NCBI GenBank assembly: GCA_043798715.1
Contig: JAZDOK010000001.1
Span: forward strand, 1-64,000
Source of the DNA: JAZDOK01 sp043798715
GTDB lineage: Bacteria; Vulcanimicrobiota; JAZDOK01
Length of the DNA stretch: 64,000 nt
Reading direction: 5' to 3'
In this document: positions 7,163-16,685 of the stretch, one piece after another
Position numbering within the stretch: the first letter of the stretch is position 1
Layout of the letters: every line of letters begins with the position of its first letter
Translations under genes and position numbers: made by a program
The notes under the pieces: generated by a model
The model's input: only the letters and a program-made list of their open reading frames with translations
Databases searched by the model: none
What the model was told of the DNA's origin: nothing

Positions 7163-9664
7163 TTGAAACTAACAGACGGAAGATGCGGCCTTCTTAAGGG
7201 CCGTTTTGCCTCCTTCCCTGCCTGGAAGCGGGAGGGCCAGTATTTTGCTTCCACCGCGAAGGCCCTCGGCCCAAAGCCTTGCCTGGACGAGGAGACCGCC
7301 CGCCATTTCGATGAGTTCCGCATCCTCTACGACACCGTCGTCAAAATACTCTTCAACTTTCGCCAGAGCGGGCACCCCGGAGGGGCCATCTCGGTGGGGC
7401 CTCAGCTCATCGGGCTTTTCCTGGACACCCTGCGCTATGACATCAGCCGCCCTGAAAGCGAGGAGAACGACGTGGTGGGCCTGGCCTCGGGACACAAGGC
7501 CAACGGTCTCTATGCCATTCTCAGCCTCCTCTTCGAGGCGGTCAGGATGCGCGAGCCTTCGCTCCTCCCTGCGAATGCCATTTTCTTTCACGACCTTCTG
7601 GGTTTCCGCCGCAACCGGACCTATCGCTCCCGCTTGGCGGACGCCCTCCACCCTTGCCCTCTTGACGGCCACCCCACTCCCGAGACTCCCTTTGTCAGGA
7701 TAGCCTCCGGAGCCTCCGGCTACGCCGTCTCCCAGCTCCTGGGCCTGGCCCTGGCCTTAAGGGAGCGTTTCTCGGGGGAGCGCCCGCCATACGTATTCAT
7801 TCTCGAAGGCGACGGCGCCTCGACCACGGGGCGCTTCCAGGAGGCCTGGCAGATCGCCCACAACCTGCGCTTGGGCAACGTTCTCTTCCTGTACGATTAC
7901 AACAACGCCTGTATAGATGAGGACCGGGTCGTCGGGACCTGCGACGGCGCCCGCCTTTTGGATGGGCACGTGGCCTCCTGGATTCCGGAGGAGCTGGCCC
8001 GGACGCACGGGGGAAACGTCGTCACCGTTGACGACGGCCATGATTTTGATCATGTCATCGCCGGCTTTGATCTTATGGGCCGCCTCCTCAAAAAAAGTCC
8101 GCGCTTCCCGGTCGGCGTCTTCCACACTATAAAAGGGAAAGGCTATGACCCGGCGGGCGGCGCCACCGGCCGCAAGTTCCACGGGGCCGGGCACATGATG
8201 GACAGCCCCGAATACTTCGCCTCGCAAAAAAAGTTCGAGAATTATTTCAATGCCACGCTCCCCCGGATGCCTGGAAATCCCGATCGGGACACCGTCGAGG
8301 AGTATTTCTTAAAAAGCCTCGATGCCGTGCGCGATACCCTTTGCAAAAGATCCGACCTCACCGATTTCGTCTTCGGTCGAATAAGGCAGGCCAAGAGACG
8401 CCTCCCCGGGAAGAGAAAAATTTCCTTGGCCGACGCCCGTCCACTCGTCGAATTCGTCCGGGAAAAGCCGCTTGATCCTCTCAATCCCTCTCAAGAGATC
8501 CTTGTTACGCCCGGCAAGGCCTCCTTCCGCAAGCAGTACGTCGAGATCCTCGGATATCTCCACCGCCTCACCAACGGCGCCCTCTGGGTCATCTCGGCCG
8601 ATCTCCTCTCCTCTACCCTCCCCGACATCGCCGCGCACCTCGGCGGAGTGCCGGAGGGTGAACAGACCTCCCCCGAATTTTTTTACGGACCTGAGAGTTT
8701 CTACTACGGCGAGAAAAACCGCCAATCCCGCATCCTCCACGGCGGAGGAATAACCGAGGACGCCAATTCGGGCCTGGCGCTCGGGATCGGAGCTGAAGGT
8801 CATTATGCCGCCCTGGCCACCTCCTACGGCGCCTTCCAGTCCCTGGCCCACACGCATGTGCGCGTCGCCAACGGCCCCCTGGGATCCCCGGAAAGGCAGA
8901 AGCGCATCCCCGCGCAGATAGGCGCCTTCCACGCATCGCTCTGGACGGGGCCGGACGGGGTGCGCACTCATGCCGACCCGCAGGCCCTCTCCACCTGGCG
9001 GGAAAATTTTCCCTACGGTGGAGTCGTGACTATCCTCCCGATTGACCCGGCGGAGATATTCCCCCTGCTCCTGGCCGCTTACCGGGCCCGCCCCACCGCC
9101 ATCATTCCCTTTATTCCCAGGCCTGACGGAATCTGTTTTGACCGGGAAAAGCTGGGATTTGCCCCGGCCGGCAACGCCGCCCGGGGAGGCTACGTCCTGC
9201 GCCCCGCGAAGGAAGGTGAAGTCCACGGGACGGTCGTGCTGCAGGGAGCCGGTGCGTCCAAAATCTTCATCGAGAGCGTCCTTCCGGAACTCGACCGCCG
9301 GTGGAACCTTTCCATCACCGCCATCACCAGCCACGAGCTCTTTCGGATGCAGCCGCCGGAGGAGCGGGACCGCGTCCTTCCCTTCCTGGACAAAGAGCGC
9401 GTACGGCGCAGTTGCGTGGCCATCACCGAGTTCACCGAGGGGACGATCCGCCCCTACGTGGATGAAATCGGCCTCCGCTACTCCCTTTTTTCCTACAAGC
9501 CGCCGGATCAACTAGGAAAAGACGCCGACGAGCGAGAGAGCGTGGGACCCTACGGGAGCGGGGAGCCGGAGGAAATTTTCCGGGAGGCCCACCTCGATGC
9601 CGAGGAACAGTTGCGAGCGGTGAATGCCTATCTGGAGAATATCAACGCAGGAAAAAATCTCTGA
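7163..9664 (+). CDS. Transketolase-like thiamine-diphosphate enzyme
   Basis: 833 residues, longer than transketolase (about 660) and nearer to homodimeric pyruvate dehydrogenase E1. The TTG start has AAGGGGA 5 bases upstream. SGHPGG near residue 70 and the ThDP-binding GDG...NN motif (EGDGASTTGRF near residue 214, DYNNA some 25 later) place it in the transketolase superfamily; the second half has the pyrimidine-binding and C-terminal domains. The exact reaction cannot be read off: a two-carbon ketol transfer or a 2-oxoacid dehydrogenase E1 step are both possible. No lipoyl-protein genes lie nearby, which slightly favours transketolase chemistry. It stands alone, followed by a cyclophilin gene after 38 bases. 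Confidence 0.85.
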   Translation: MKLTDGRCGLLKGRFASFPAWKREGQYFASTAKALGPKPCLDEETARHFDEFRILYDTVVKILFNFRQSGHPGGAISVGPQLIGLFLDTLRYDISRPESEENDVVGLASGHKANGLYAILSLLFEAVRMREPSLLPANAIFFHDLLGFRRNRTYRSRLADALHPCPLDGHPTPETPFVRIASGASGYAVSQLLGLALALRERFSGERPPYVFILEGDGASTTGRFQEAWQIAHNLRLGNVLFLYDYNNACIDEDRVVGTCDGARLLDGHVASWIPEELARTHGGNVVTVDDGHDFDHVIAGFDLMGRLLKKSPRFPVGVFHTIKGKGYDPAGGATGRKFHGAGHMMDSPEYFASQKKFENYFNATLPRMPGNPDRDTVEEYFLKSLDAVRDTLCKRSDLTDFVFGRIRQAKRRLPGKRKISLADARPLVEFVREKPLDPLNPSQEILVTPGKASFRKQYVEILGYLHRLTNGALWVISADLLSSTLPDIAAHLGGVPEGEQTSPEFFYGPESFYYGEKNRQSRILHGGGITEDANSGLALGIGAEGHYAALATSYGAFQSLAHTHVRVANGPLGSPERQKRIPAQIGAFHASLWTGPDGVRTHADPQALSTWRENFPYGGVVTILPIDPAEIFPLLLAAYRARPTAIIPFIPRPDGICFDREKLGFAPAGNAARGGYVLRPAKEGEVHGTVVLQGAGASKIFIESVLPELDRRWNLSITAITSHELFRMQPPEERDRVLPFLDKERVRRSCVAITEFTEGTIRPYVDEIGLRYSLFSYKPPDQLGKDADERESVGPYGSGEPEEIFREAHLDAEEQLRAVNAYLENINAGKNL

Positions 9665-9702
9665 AAGTCTAATTCTCAGGAAAAATGAAAGGAGAAATAA
9701 AG

Positions 9703-10269
9703 ATGGGTAAAATCGTAAAGACTATTGTACTGGGGGTTCTTCTTGTAATTGCGGCGGGAGTTCTGCTTCCGGCGCCGGCCAGCACAAAAGGAAAGGGGAC
9801 AAAGATGAAAAACAGAATCGCGGTCTTTGAGACCAACATGGGAACGTTTGAGGCGGAACTTTTTGAGGACAAGGCGCCCGTCACGACCGGAAACTTTATT
9901 TCGCTTATTGGGAAAGGCTTCTACAACGGAGTCATTTTTCATCGGGTGATTGACGGTTTTATGATCCAGGGCGGAGATCCCACCGGCACCGGCATGGGCG
10001 GCCCCGGCTACACCATCAAGGACGAATTCGGGCCGGGCCTCAAACATGATTCGAAGGGCATCCTCTCGATGGCCAACGCCGGCCCCGATACAGGCGGCAG
10101 CCAGTTTTTCATCACCCTGGCCCCCACCCCACATCTGAACGGGAAGCACGCCATCTTCGGAAAGGTCATCTCGGGGATGAACGTGGTTGAGACGATAGGC
10201 AAGGTCAAGACCGGACCCAATGACCGCCCCGTCAAGGACGTGGTGATGAAAAAAGTCACCCTCAAGTAA
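9703..10269 (+). CDS. Peptidyl-prolyl cis-trans isomerase, cyclophilin type, exported
   Basis: 188 residues from ATG 9703, chosen because GGAG lies 8 bases upstream; an in-frame ATG at 9685 overlaps that site. The N-terminus is a signal sequence (MGKIVKTIVLGVLLVIAAG...). The cyclophilin core is complete: FHRVIDGFMIQGGDPTGTG, the GSQFFIT motif and HLNGKHAIFGKV. It speeds proline isomerisation in proteins outside the cytoplasm. A strong bidirectional terminator follows. Confidence 0.96.
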   Translation: MGKIVKTIVLGVLLVIAAGVLLPAPASTKGKGTKMKNRIAVFETNMGTFEAELFEDKAPVTTGNFISLIGKGFYNGVIFHRVIDGFMIQGGDPTGTGMGGPGYTIKDEFGPGLKHDSKGILSMANAGPDTGGSQFFITLAPTPHLNGKHAIFGKVISGMNVVETIGKVKTGPNDRPVKDVVMKKVTLK

Positions 10270-10310
10270 ATATAAAAAAATCCCTTCATAAACCGCAGAT
10301 TGCGCAGAAC

Positions 10311-10350
10311 AAAAGGGGAGGAGGGGGACACCCCCTCCTCCCCTTTTGTT
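10311..10350. terminator. Bidirectional intrinsic terminator
   Basis: Perfect 17-base arms (10311-10327 and 10331-10347) with loop ACA, flanked by A/T runs at both feet, between the converging cyclophilin and HD-GYP genes. Its G-rich arm (aaaggggaggaggggg) recurs at 60.25 kb and, changed, at 25.17 kb. Confidence 0.9.
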
Positions 10351-10390
10351 TTACAGAGTTTGGATCGCCCGGGATGCCCTCCGGGAACTT

Positions 10391-13300
10391 TCAAGAGGCG
10401 ACTTGTTTCTCCACCAGCGCCAGGAATCGATCCACCAGTTCGGGATCAAATTGGCTGCCGGCGCCCTTCCTCAATTCTCTGGCGGCCATGTTAAGGGGAA
10501 TCCCCTTGCGATACGACCGATCGGAAATCATAGCATCCCAGGTATCCGTAATGCTGATGATGCGGGCAGCCAGTGGAATGTTTTCTCCGCTGAGCCCGTC
10601 CGGGTAGCCCTCTCCATCCCAGCGTTCGTGGTGACCCCGCACCGTCGGCAGGATAGGCCGAAGCGATGGGATTGGCCGGAGTATCTCTTCCCCTATAATC
10701 GGGTGCTGCTTGATAATCCCGTATTCTTCCTCGGTGAGCACGGTAGTCTTATTCAGAATTTCTTTGGGGATCTCCAACTTTCCGATATCATGAAAAGCAC
10801 TGCACTGGGTCAGATCGACGTCCTCCAGGAAGAGAGCCAGCCGGTCCTGCTCCTCAGAGGAGTAGCGGGAGGGGGCTACCTGGGTTTCACCGATATCGTG
10901 CAGTAGTGCGCCTTCCTCAATCAGGCGCAGATCCTTTTCGTCCGTGACGCCGATCTCCGCCGCCAGGGAGACCGATAGATCGCTCACCCGGGTGGAGTGT
11001 TCAAAGGCGTCGTCATTGTTGGCCTTGAGCATGAGGGCCAACATCTTGGCTGCGGACCGCTCACCGGTCACATCGTCCTTGTAGGATTTGCGGAGTATCA
11101 CTTCAATGCAGGTAGTGGCCAGACGGGAGGCCTGCTGACTGTGCTTTAATGGAGCCTGCCTGCTGAAATACTCCAACTGCGCGGCATCTTTCATGCACTT
11201 CTGGATCGTGGCTTCCTTGGCGGTTTCCAAAATATTCTGGTGTGGGCTCTCCCCCAACTGCTGCTTTTTAAGTTGATTGAGGATGTATTCCGATTGGAAA
11301 GTGTAATACCGATCGCGGCCGCTCCCCTGGCCGAAGCCGCTATGCCCGCCTTTTTCGTCAGCCGGTGTCTCCGAAGTTCTTGAAACCTCGACGATGAGGG
11401 AGCGGCTCTGAGAAAAATCGAGCGTCCTGGCATTGGACTTGGAGGTGATTTTCTCGGCTAAAGTATCCATCTCCCCCACGGAGAAGGAGACATAACGAAA
11501 GTCCCGCGTACCGGTACGGACAGGTTCCTTCTGGCCGGCCTGAAGCACGTGAGCCCGGGCGGCCGCCTCACCGGAGCGTCCTTCCTTTTCATAGGAAGAA
11601 TCGGATGAAACCATGCTCTTTTTGACGAAGGCAGTCTGAACTATTGGAGGAGGCGGGGCCTCCTGAAATGAAGAAAAAGGCGGAGTCCGAGAGCTCTCAT
11701 GGGCCGCCAGGAGCACCGCTCCAATACTTCCCGCCTCGGCGACCGGCGCCTTCTGAGCCTGAAAAGAAGCCTGGGTAAGACCTTCTATATCATGAGTTTC
11801 GACATCCGCGATGTTCAAGACGCCAAAGTTCGACTGGGCGCCCTCCGCCTCCGCGGAAGGAGCCCCATCCGATTCTTCCCCGACTGCGGCCCAATTTAAC
11901 TCTGCATCCCGCTCCCTGCTTTTTTTGGCGTCCTTTGGGACGTATTCAGCGGCGAGCTGAGCCATCATCGGGAGATGAAGATCCGGCTTTGCGCGGGCCT
12001 CCTCATGATGCTGGATGACCGTTGAAACAAAAGCCTGTTCCTCGGCCTGCCGCGCATCTTCCACGACAGACGAAGAAGGCTGAGTGCTTTCCGCCTGAAA
12101 AGCCTGAACCTCGCTCCCGGCGGCGGGGGAAAGATAGCGGGAAATATCCCGGCGATTGAGGGAAGGGGAAGCCGAACCTGCCTCCTCAGCTTTGTCGGGC
12201 GCCTCCTTCTTGAGCGGCTTGTCGGTTTTTTCCTCCATGGAAGAAGAGGATATCACTCTGGCCTGCTGGTTAGCCTGGGGCTTAAGCAAAAGCTGGGCTT
12301 CCAGGGTCTCCCTGGCTGAAAGGCTCTGAGGTTCCTGCTTTGGAGGAGGTTCTGATTTCGCAGTTTCCTGGGGTTTGGGCGCCTCATCCCTGAGCGGCTT
12401 CGGCGGCTCCGGAAGAGCAGGCCGGGCCTGGATCTTAGGCGGTGATATTTCGGCATCACCTGTTTTGAGATTTTTCTCCCCGACTGCCGGCGGGGGAGCG
12501 GATGCGGCCCGGGTTACGGATCTGTTCAGCGACATTCCCCCCCCGGGCGATGCAGGAGGCGTCGGCCTTGTGCCTAAAACATTCGCCCGCAGAGGCGACT
12601 GAACCTGATTCCTGTTAAGTGGCTGGAACAGATCCTGTCCGGATTCTCCTTTTGAGGAAGCGTTAGTATCCTTCCCGTCTCTGGTCGCAAGAGATTCCTT
12701 TTCCATATTAATTTTATTGAGGCTGGCCAGGAGAACCTGTGAAACCTCCGGCTGAAAATTCATCGGAAAGCCGGACTTGGCCGGTGACGCCTGTACCGGG
12801 GTGGACGATAGAGATGCATTCGCGACGGAACCGCCATCCGCCGCCGGTTTCCCGGGCGGGGGAGAAGACGCTGTGGTCCTGGACCCAGTCAATGGAGGAG
12901 AAGACATCTTTGGGGTTGTCGGCAAGGCGGCGCCAGAGGAAAAAGCGGAGCTTGTCATGGACAACGGTTTCTGAGGCGAAGACTCCGCCCTGGATGAAGA
13001 CTCCCCGCTTAAAACAGGTGGGCTTCTTTTCGCGGGGGACGCCTCGGCCTTGTCCATCTTTATATCAGGACGGCGCGCAGGGAGTGAATCCGAGCCTGCT
13101 TTGCTTAAGACAGGGGGCTCCTTCTTAGCCGGCGAAGCGCTCTTTTCCGCCGGAGGAGCCTCGGCTTTGCTCATCTTTATTTCAGAACGGAGGGAAGGAA
13201 CTTCCTTCCCTGTCTTGACTTCCGCCTTTTTTGAAGAAGTTCCGTCTTCCCTGGCAATTTCAGCCGCGCTTTTTGCCTTCTCCGGAGAGCTCTTCGCCTC

Positions 13301-13546
13301 CGGAGCGGAAAAGCCGAAAGTCCTCGAAAGGGATTGGAAGCGATCAGCAATCTTCTGATTGATGGCGATGAGATAGGGAAGTTTTCCGACGTCCACCCGG
13401 TCTCTGGAGGACGAGGAAAGCGACTTCCCATCTGAGACACCTTTCAAGCCATTTCTTCCGGAGACGCTCTCCTGACCCTGGGCGGGCAGGGTTCCGCTTC
13501 TTCCGACGGGCTTTAACGGGCCAAACAGGTTCCAGAATTGTTCCAT
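10391..13546 (-). CDS. HD-GYP domain protein with very long disordered N-terminal region
   Basis: 1051 residues. Residues 1 to about 780 are low-complexity, rich in Ser, Pro, Ala, Lys and Glu, with near-repeats such as EIKMSKAEAPPAEK and DIKMDKAEASPAKR. The C-terminal 220 residues are an HD-GYP domain: HSTRV, HDIG (about 879), a second HDIG (about 916) followed by KLEIPKEIL, HHERWDGEGYPDG (about 978) and ITDTWDAM. HD-GYP proteins hydrolyse cyclic di-GMP or related dinucleotides. The two HDIG motifs 37 residues apart are abnormal: the second is in the usual context (HDIGK.EIP), the first (HDIGETQVAP) starts an insertion. No signal peptide, so it acts in the cytoplasm. Confidence 0.9.
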   Translation of the reverse strand: MEQFWNLFGPLKPVGRSGTLPAQGQESVSGRNGLKGVSDGKSLSSSSRDRVDVGKLPYLIAINQKIADRFQSLSRTFGFSAPEAKSSPEKAKSAAEIAREDGTSSKKAEVKTGKEVPSLRSEIKMSKAEAPPAEKSASPAKKEPPVLSKAGSDSLPARRPDIKMDKAEASPAKRSPPVLSGESSSRAESSPQKPLSMTSSAFSSGAALPTTPKMSSPPLTGSRTTASSPPPGKPAADGGSVANASLSSTPVQASPAKSGFPMNFQPEVSQVLLASLNKINMEKESLATRDGKDTNASSKGESGQDLFQPLNRNQVQSPLRANVLGTRPTPPASPGGGMSLNRSVTRAASAPPPAVGEKNLKTGDAEISPPKIQARPALPEPPKPLRDEAPKPQETAKSEPPPKQEPQSLSARETLEAQLLLKPQANQQARVISSSSMEEKTDKPLKKEAPDKAEEAGSASPSLNRRDISRYLSPAAGSEVQAFQAESTQPSSSVVEDARQAEEQAFVSTVIQHHEEARAKPDLHLPMMAQLAAEYVPKDAKKSRERDAELNWAAVGEESDGAPSAEAEGAQSNFGVLNIADVETHDIEGLTQASFQAQKAPVAEAGSIGAVLLAAHESSRTPPFSSFQEAPPPPIVQTAFVKKSMVSSDSSYEKEGRSGEAAARAHVLQAGQKEPVRTGTRDFRYVSFSVGEMDTLAEKITSKSNARTLDFSQSRSLIVEVSRTSETPADEKGGHSGFGQGSGRDRYYTFQSEYILNQLKKQQLGESPHQNILETAKEATIQKCMKDAAQLEYFSRQAPLKHSQQASRLATTCIEVILRKSYKDDVTGERSAAKMLALMLKANNDDAFEHSTRVSDLSVSLAAEIGVTDEKDLRLIEEGALLHDIGETQVAPSRYSSEEQDRLALFLEDVDLTQCSAFHDIGKLEIPKEILNKTTVLTEEEYGIIKQHPIIGEEILRPIPSLRPILPTVRGHHERWDGEGYPDGLSGENIPLAARIISITDTWDAMISDRSYRKGIPLNMAARELRKGAGSQFDPELVDRFLALVEKQVAS

Positions 13547-13629
13547 CCGGTCGAGCTCCTCTTACATTTCTTCACTTGTGTATCACGACCGGGGCGGCAA
13601 AAGTAAAGGAAGCAAGAGGTCGTTCCCGG

Positions 13630-13866
13630 CTAAAGGGCCAGGAGTTCTTTTATCTTCTCCTTGTCAAAGCCGACGACGATCTGTCCGTCAAAGTCCAGCA
13701 CCGGGACCCCTCTCTGCTGGCTCAGCTCGATCATCTTCTGGGCCTGCGCCCGATCCGAGGAGACGTCTATGTCCTCAAATTCGACGCCGTTCTCCCGAAG
13801 AAACTCTTTCGCCCGAATGCAATAGGGGCAGGTCGGAGTGGAGTAAACCGTCAATTTTTTCTTCAT
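13630..13866 (-). CDS. Glutaredoxin-like protein
   Basis: 78 residues from ATG 13866; AGGA is well spaced for this start but too close to the ATG at 13875. The CPYC redox motif (residues 10-13 of the protein) follows YSTPT, then GVPVLDFDG with the cis-proline and a C-terminal helix, as in the short NrdH/YruB-type glutaredoxins. It reduces disulfides or glutathionylated thiols. It stands alone between the HD-GYP gene and a radical SAM gene. Confidence 0.95.
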   Translation of the reverse strand: MKKKLTVYSTPTCPYCIRAKEFLRENGVEFEDIDVSSDRAQAQKMIELSQQRGVPVLDFDGQIVVGFDKEKIKELLAL

Positions 13867-13932
13867 GGCAAACATTCCTTTCCAAGTTATCCTTCGCGAA
13901 AAAATTCTTCTTCCGGGTTTCGGGTTCCTGCA

Positions 13933-15150
13933 TCATGCCCCCCGTCCGAGCTCCAGGTAAATTCCGTCGTCAAGGACGAGTTCCGAAGTGATGAAAGGTC
14001 CCAGGCTGTCAAAAACCATTTTTTTAAACTCCGGATTCCCGGGCGGTCCGTCCGGCGAAGTTCCAAAGAATGAAAATTGGACTCTATCAGGCCTCAGGCG
14101 CCTGACAAACCCGATGGTCTCAAGAACTGAGGAGGGGCTGTCGCCGGGACAGCCCAGGCGCAACCTGAGTTGAACCTGAATTCCGACGTTCTTGCAGGCA
14201 CTCACCACCTGTTCGATTTTATCAAGATCAATCCGGCGAAAATGTCGTTCAAGAACCTCTGCGGAGCCGGATTCCACGTTAAAACTCAGATAACGACACC
14301 CGCTCCTCTTCATCAGGCCCAGAAGCTCCACTTCCAGATTTATCGGGTTGGTGTCGGCGATCCCCCACTCCCTATCGAGCTTTCTTTCGATAGCCAGGTT
14401 GCAGATGCCCTCCAGGTGATCCCTGACAGAGACAATGTTGTCATCCTCAAACCGGAATTCCCTCACCTCGAACTCATCCCTGAGATAGATCATTTCGGCG
14501 ATGACGGCACCCGGGCTCCTCAGGCGAAAACCCTTTCCCCACATGGAGGCGCCGGAGCACCCCCGGCAGTCATTCAAACAGCCACGGCTTGAAATGATAT
14601 GTATGGCCGGAAAATTTTCCCCCGTGCCGGAGGGCACCTTGTACTTCCGCGGATCCATCTGTTGCCAGTCGGGAATCGGCAGGGAGTCGAGAACCTCTAT
14701 ATTCCTTCTTTTCTTCAGAAACCTGGTCTTCGGCGTGAGAAGGCCCTCCATGCCCTCCGGGTCCCTCCCTTCCTCCAGCGCCCGAACGAGTTCCAGAAAA
14801 GTCAATTCTCCCTCGCCGACGACGGCGAAATCGGCCCCAGCCTCCCGGAGGGTCCATAGCGCCATGGCCGCCAGGTGCGGCCCTCCCAGGACGACGGTGT
14901 GGCCCCGGGCCTTGAGCTTCCTGGATAAACCAAGGGCCTCCGGGAAATATGCGGACATCACGTTAATACCCACCAGATCGGCACCCGCGCAACCTTCGAC
15001 CAGTCTCTCATTGGAAAGGCCGTCCCTGAGGCCGTCGAGGATGGTGGGCCGCTCGCCATGGGCCGCCATGAAAGAAGAAAGATAGCCGAGCCCGAGGGGA
15101 GGGGCGATGAGGAACCCCCGGTAATTGGGGCGCACCAGCATGATTTTCAT
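13933..15150 (-). CDS. B12-binding domain radical SAM protein
   Basis: 405 residues. Residues 1-125 are a cobalamin-binding Rossmann fold (MLVRPNYRG..., GINVMSAYFPEAL, VVLGGPHLAA). The radical SAM core follows with the cluster motif C-x3-C-x2-C in SSRGCLNDCRGC (near residue 190), FRFEDDN and FNVESGS. Such proteins, close to the BchE/Elp3-like group, do methylations or rearrangements on unactivated carbons; the substrate is unknown and no biosynthetic neighbours help. The ATG start lies directly after a short promoterless gap. Confidence 0.9.
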   Translation of the reverse strand: MKIMLVRPNYRGFLIAPPLGLGYLSSFMAAHGERPTILDGLRDGLSNERLVEGCAGADLVGINVMSAYFPEALGLSRKLKARGHTVVLGGPHLAAMALWTLREAGADFAVVGEGELTFLELVRALEEGRDPEGMEGLLTPKTRFLKKRRNIEVLDSLPIPDWQQMDPRKYKVPSGTGENFPAIHIISSRGCLNDCRGCSGASMWGKGFRLRSPGAVIAEMIYLRDEFEVREFRFEDDNIVSVRDHLEGICNLAIERKLDREWGIADTNPINLEVELLGLMKRSGCRYLSFNVESGSAEVLERHFRRIDLDKIEQVVSACKNVGIQVQLRLRLGCPGDSPSSVLETIGFVRRLRPDRVQFSFFGTSPDGPPGNPEFKKMVFDSLGPFITSELVLDDGIYLELGRGA

Positions 15151-15269
15151 GCCTTCATAATAAAGGAAAAAATCCTCCTTGTCCAGAGCCCCCCATTTAT
15201 AAAGTATTTCAGAGGAGAGGGATTAACAGGTATAAACGAGAATCCATGCCCGTCTGGAATGGAGGAAAC

Positions 15270-16631
15270 ATGAGCCAAAAACGCCTCGTCGTGGTCGGGG
15301 GAAACGCCGCGGGCCTGGCGGCCGCCTCGCAGGCGCGCCGCAGGAACCCCGACCTTTCCATCCTCGTCCTGGAACAATCTCCATTCATCAGTTTTTCAGC
15401 CTGCGGATTCCCCTATTTTCTCTCGGGGGACATCCCCGACTTAAATAGTCTCTTTATCCATCCTCCCGATTATTTCCGCCGGGAGAGAAAAATAGAAGTC
15501 TTAATCCGCCAACGGGTCGTCTCTCTTGACCCTTCGGCCCACCTGGTCACGGCACACGACCAGGAAAAAGGCGAGGAGCGGACATTCGAATACGACCGAC
15601 TGATCCTGGCTACAGGGGCCAGGCCGCTCTCGGAAGATTTTTTTAAAGGGAGCCTGCCCGGAATCTTCGCCATCCGCCGGGCGGAAGACGCCCTGGCACT
15701 GGCTGGATTTCTCCTGGCCAGAAAGCCAACCCGGGCCCTTGTCGTCGGAGGATCCTTCCTGGGCCTTACGATGGCCGAAGGACTCAGAAAAAGGGGGATT
15801 GAGGTCACCCTGTCCGAACGCTCAACCCGCCTGCTTCCTGAATTCTCAGAGCCTTTCGGCGAAGAGGTTAAAAAAGAGATAAAGAGCCGGGGAATACAGA
15901 TTACCCTTAACTCCGCCGTATCCTGCTTTGCTGGAGAGCCTGAAAGTTCCCTTCGGGAGGCCGTGCTTTCGGACGGACGCCGACTCCCCTGCGATCTGGC
16001 CGTGCTGGCCCTGGGTGTTGCACCTGATGCAGACCTGGCCCAAAAGGCCGGGATCGCCCTCGGGGCCGGGGGAGCTATCGCCACCGATCGCTTCCTCCGC
16101 ACTTCCGCCAGTCATATCTACGCCGCCGGGGACTGCGCGGCCCTGAACAACTTGGTAAGCGGGCGGGAGACCTACTTCCCGCGCGGCACCTCCGCCAATC
16201 GCAGCGGCCGCGCGGCCGGTGAGGCAGCCGCAGGTGGAGAGGCTGATTTTCCCGGCGTCGCGCGCACCATGGCCGCCCGATTCTTCGATCTTATGGTGGC
16301 CCGGACGGGCCTTAACGAAAAGGAAGCGCGGGATTTTACTTCTTCTCTTAAAGCCACGGATTCCCACTCCCGGTCGCGGGCCGGATATTTCCCGGGAAGC
16401 GAACCCGTCTTCACCCGGATTCTCTTCGACGGAAAAAGCGGCCTCCTCCTGGGAGCCGAGATGATGGGGCGGGAAGGGATCGCAACCCGCATCAATACGT
16501 ACGCGGCCGCTCTCTCAGCCCGGATGACGGTGGATGATGTATCCCGCCTCGACCTGGCCTACTCCCCACCCCTCTCTCCTGTCTGGGACCCTGTCCTCCT
16601 GGCCACGGGCCTGGCCGCCCTGGAGAAATAA
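15270..16631 (+). CDS. FAD-dependent disulfide oxidoreductase (CoA-disulfide reductase/NADH oxidase family)
   Basis: 453 residues from ATG 15270, which has GGAGG upstream; the ATG at 15246 does not. FAD-binding VVVGGNAAGLAAAS opens the protein. The single redox cysteine motif SFSACGFPY (near residue 43) is that of CoA-disulfide reductases, NADH oxidases and peroxidases. A second nucleotide-binding VVGGSFLGLTMAEGL (near 170) binds NAD(P)H and IYAAGDCA closes the FAD site. The likely role is NAD(P)H-driven thiol or oxygen-stress reduction. No rhodanese domain is fused. Confidence 0.9.
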   Translation: MSQKRLVVVGGNAAGLAAASQARRRNPDLSILVLEQSPFISFSACGFPYFLSGDIPDLNSLFIHPPDYFRRERKIEVLIRQRVVSLDPSAHLVTAHDQEKGEERTFEYDRLILATGARPLSEDFFKGSLPGIFAIRRAEDALALAGFLLARKPTRALVVGGSFLGLTMAEGLRKRGIEVTLSERSTRLLPEFSEPFGEEVKKEIKSRGIQITLNSAVSCFAGEPESSLREAVLSDGRRLPCDLAVLALGVAPDADLAQKAGIALGAGGAIATDRFLRTSASHIYAAGDCAALNNLVSGRETYFPRGTSANRSGRAAGEAAAGGEADFPGVARTMAARFFDLMVARTGLNEKEARDFTSSLKATDSHSRSRAGYFPGSEPVFTRILFDGKSGLLLGAEMMGREGIATRINTYAAALSARMTVDDVSRLDLAYSPPLSPVWDPVLLATGLAALEK

Positions 16632-16685
16632 AAGGGGCGACCTTGCGGCCGTCCCTTCTGAAAAACACTCGAGTCGATGCTTGTG

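Noticed and set aside
8309..9511. Long leftward ORF (400 codons) opposite the transketolase gene
   Set aside because: It has no family pattern and lies wholly antisense to a well-recognised enzyme; long antisense ORFs are common at this GC content.
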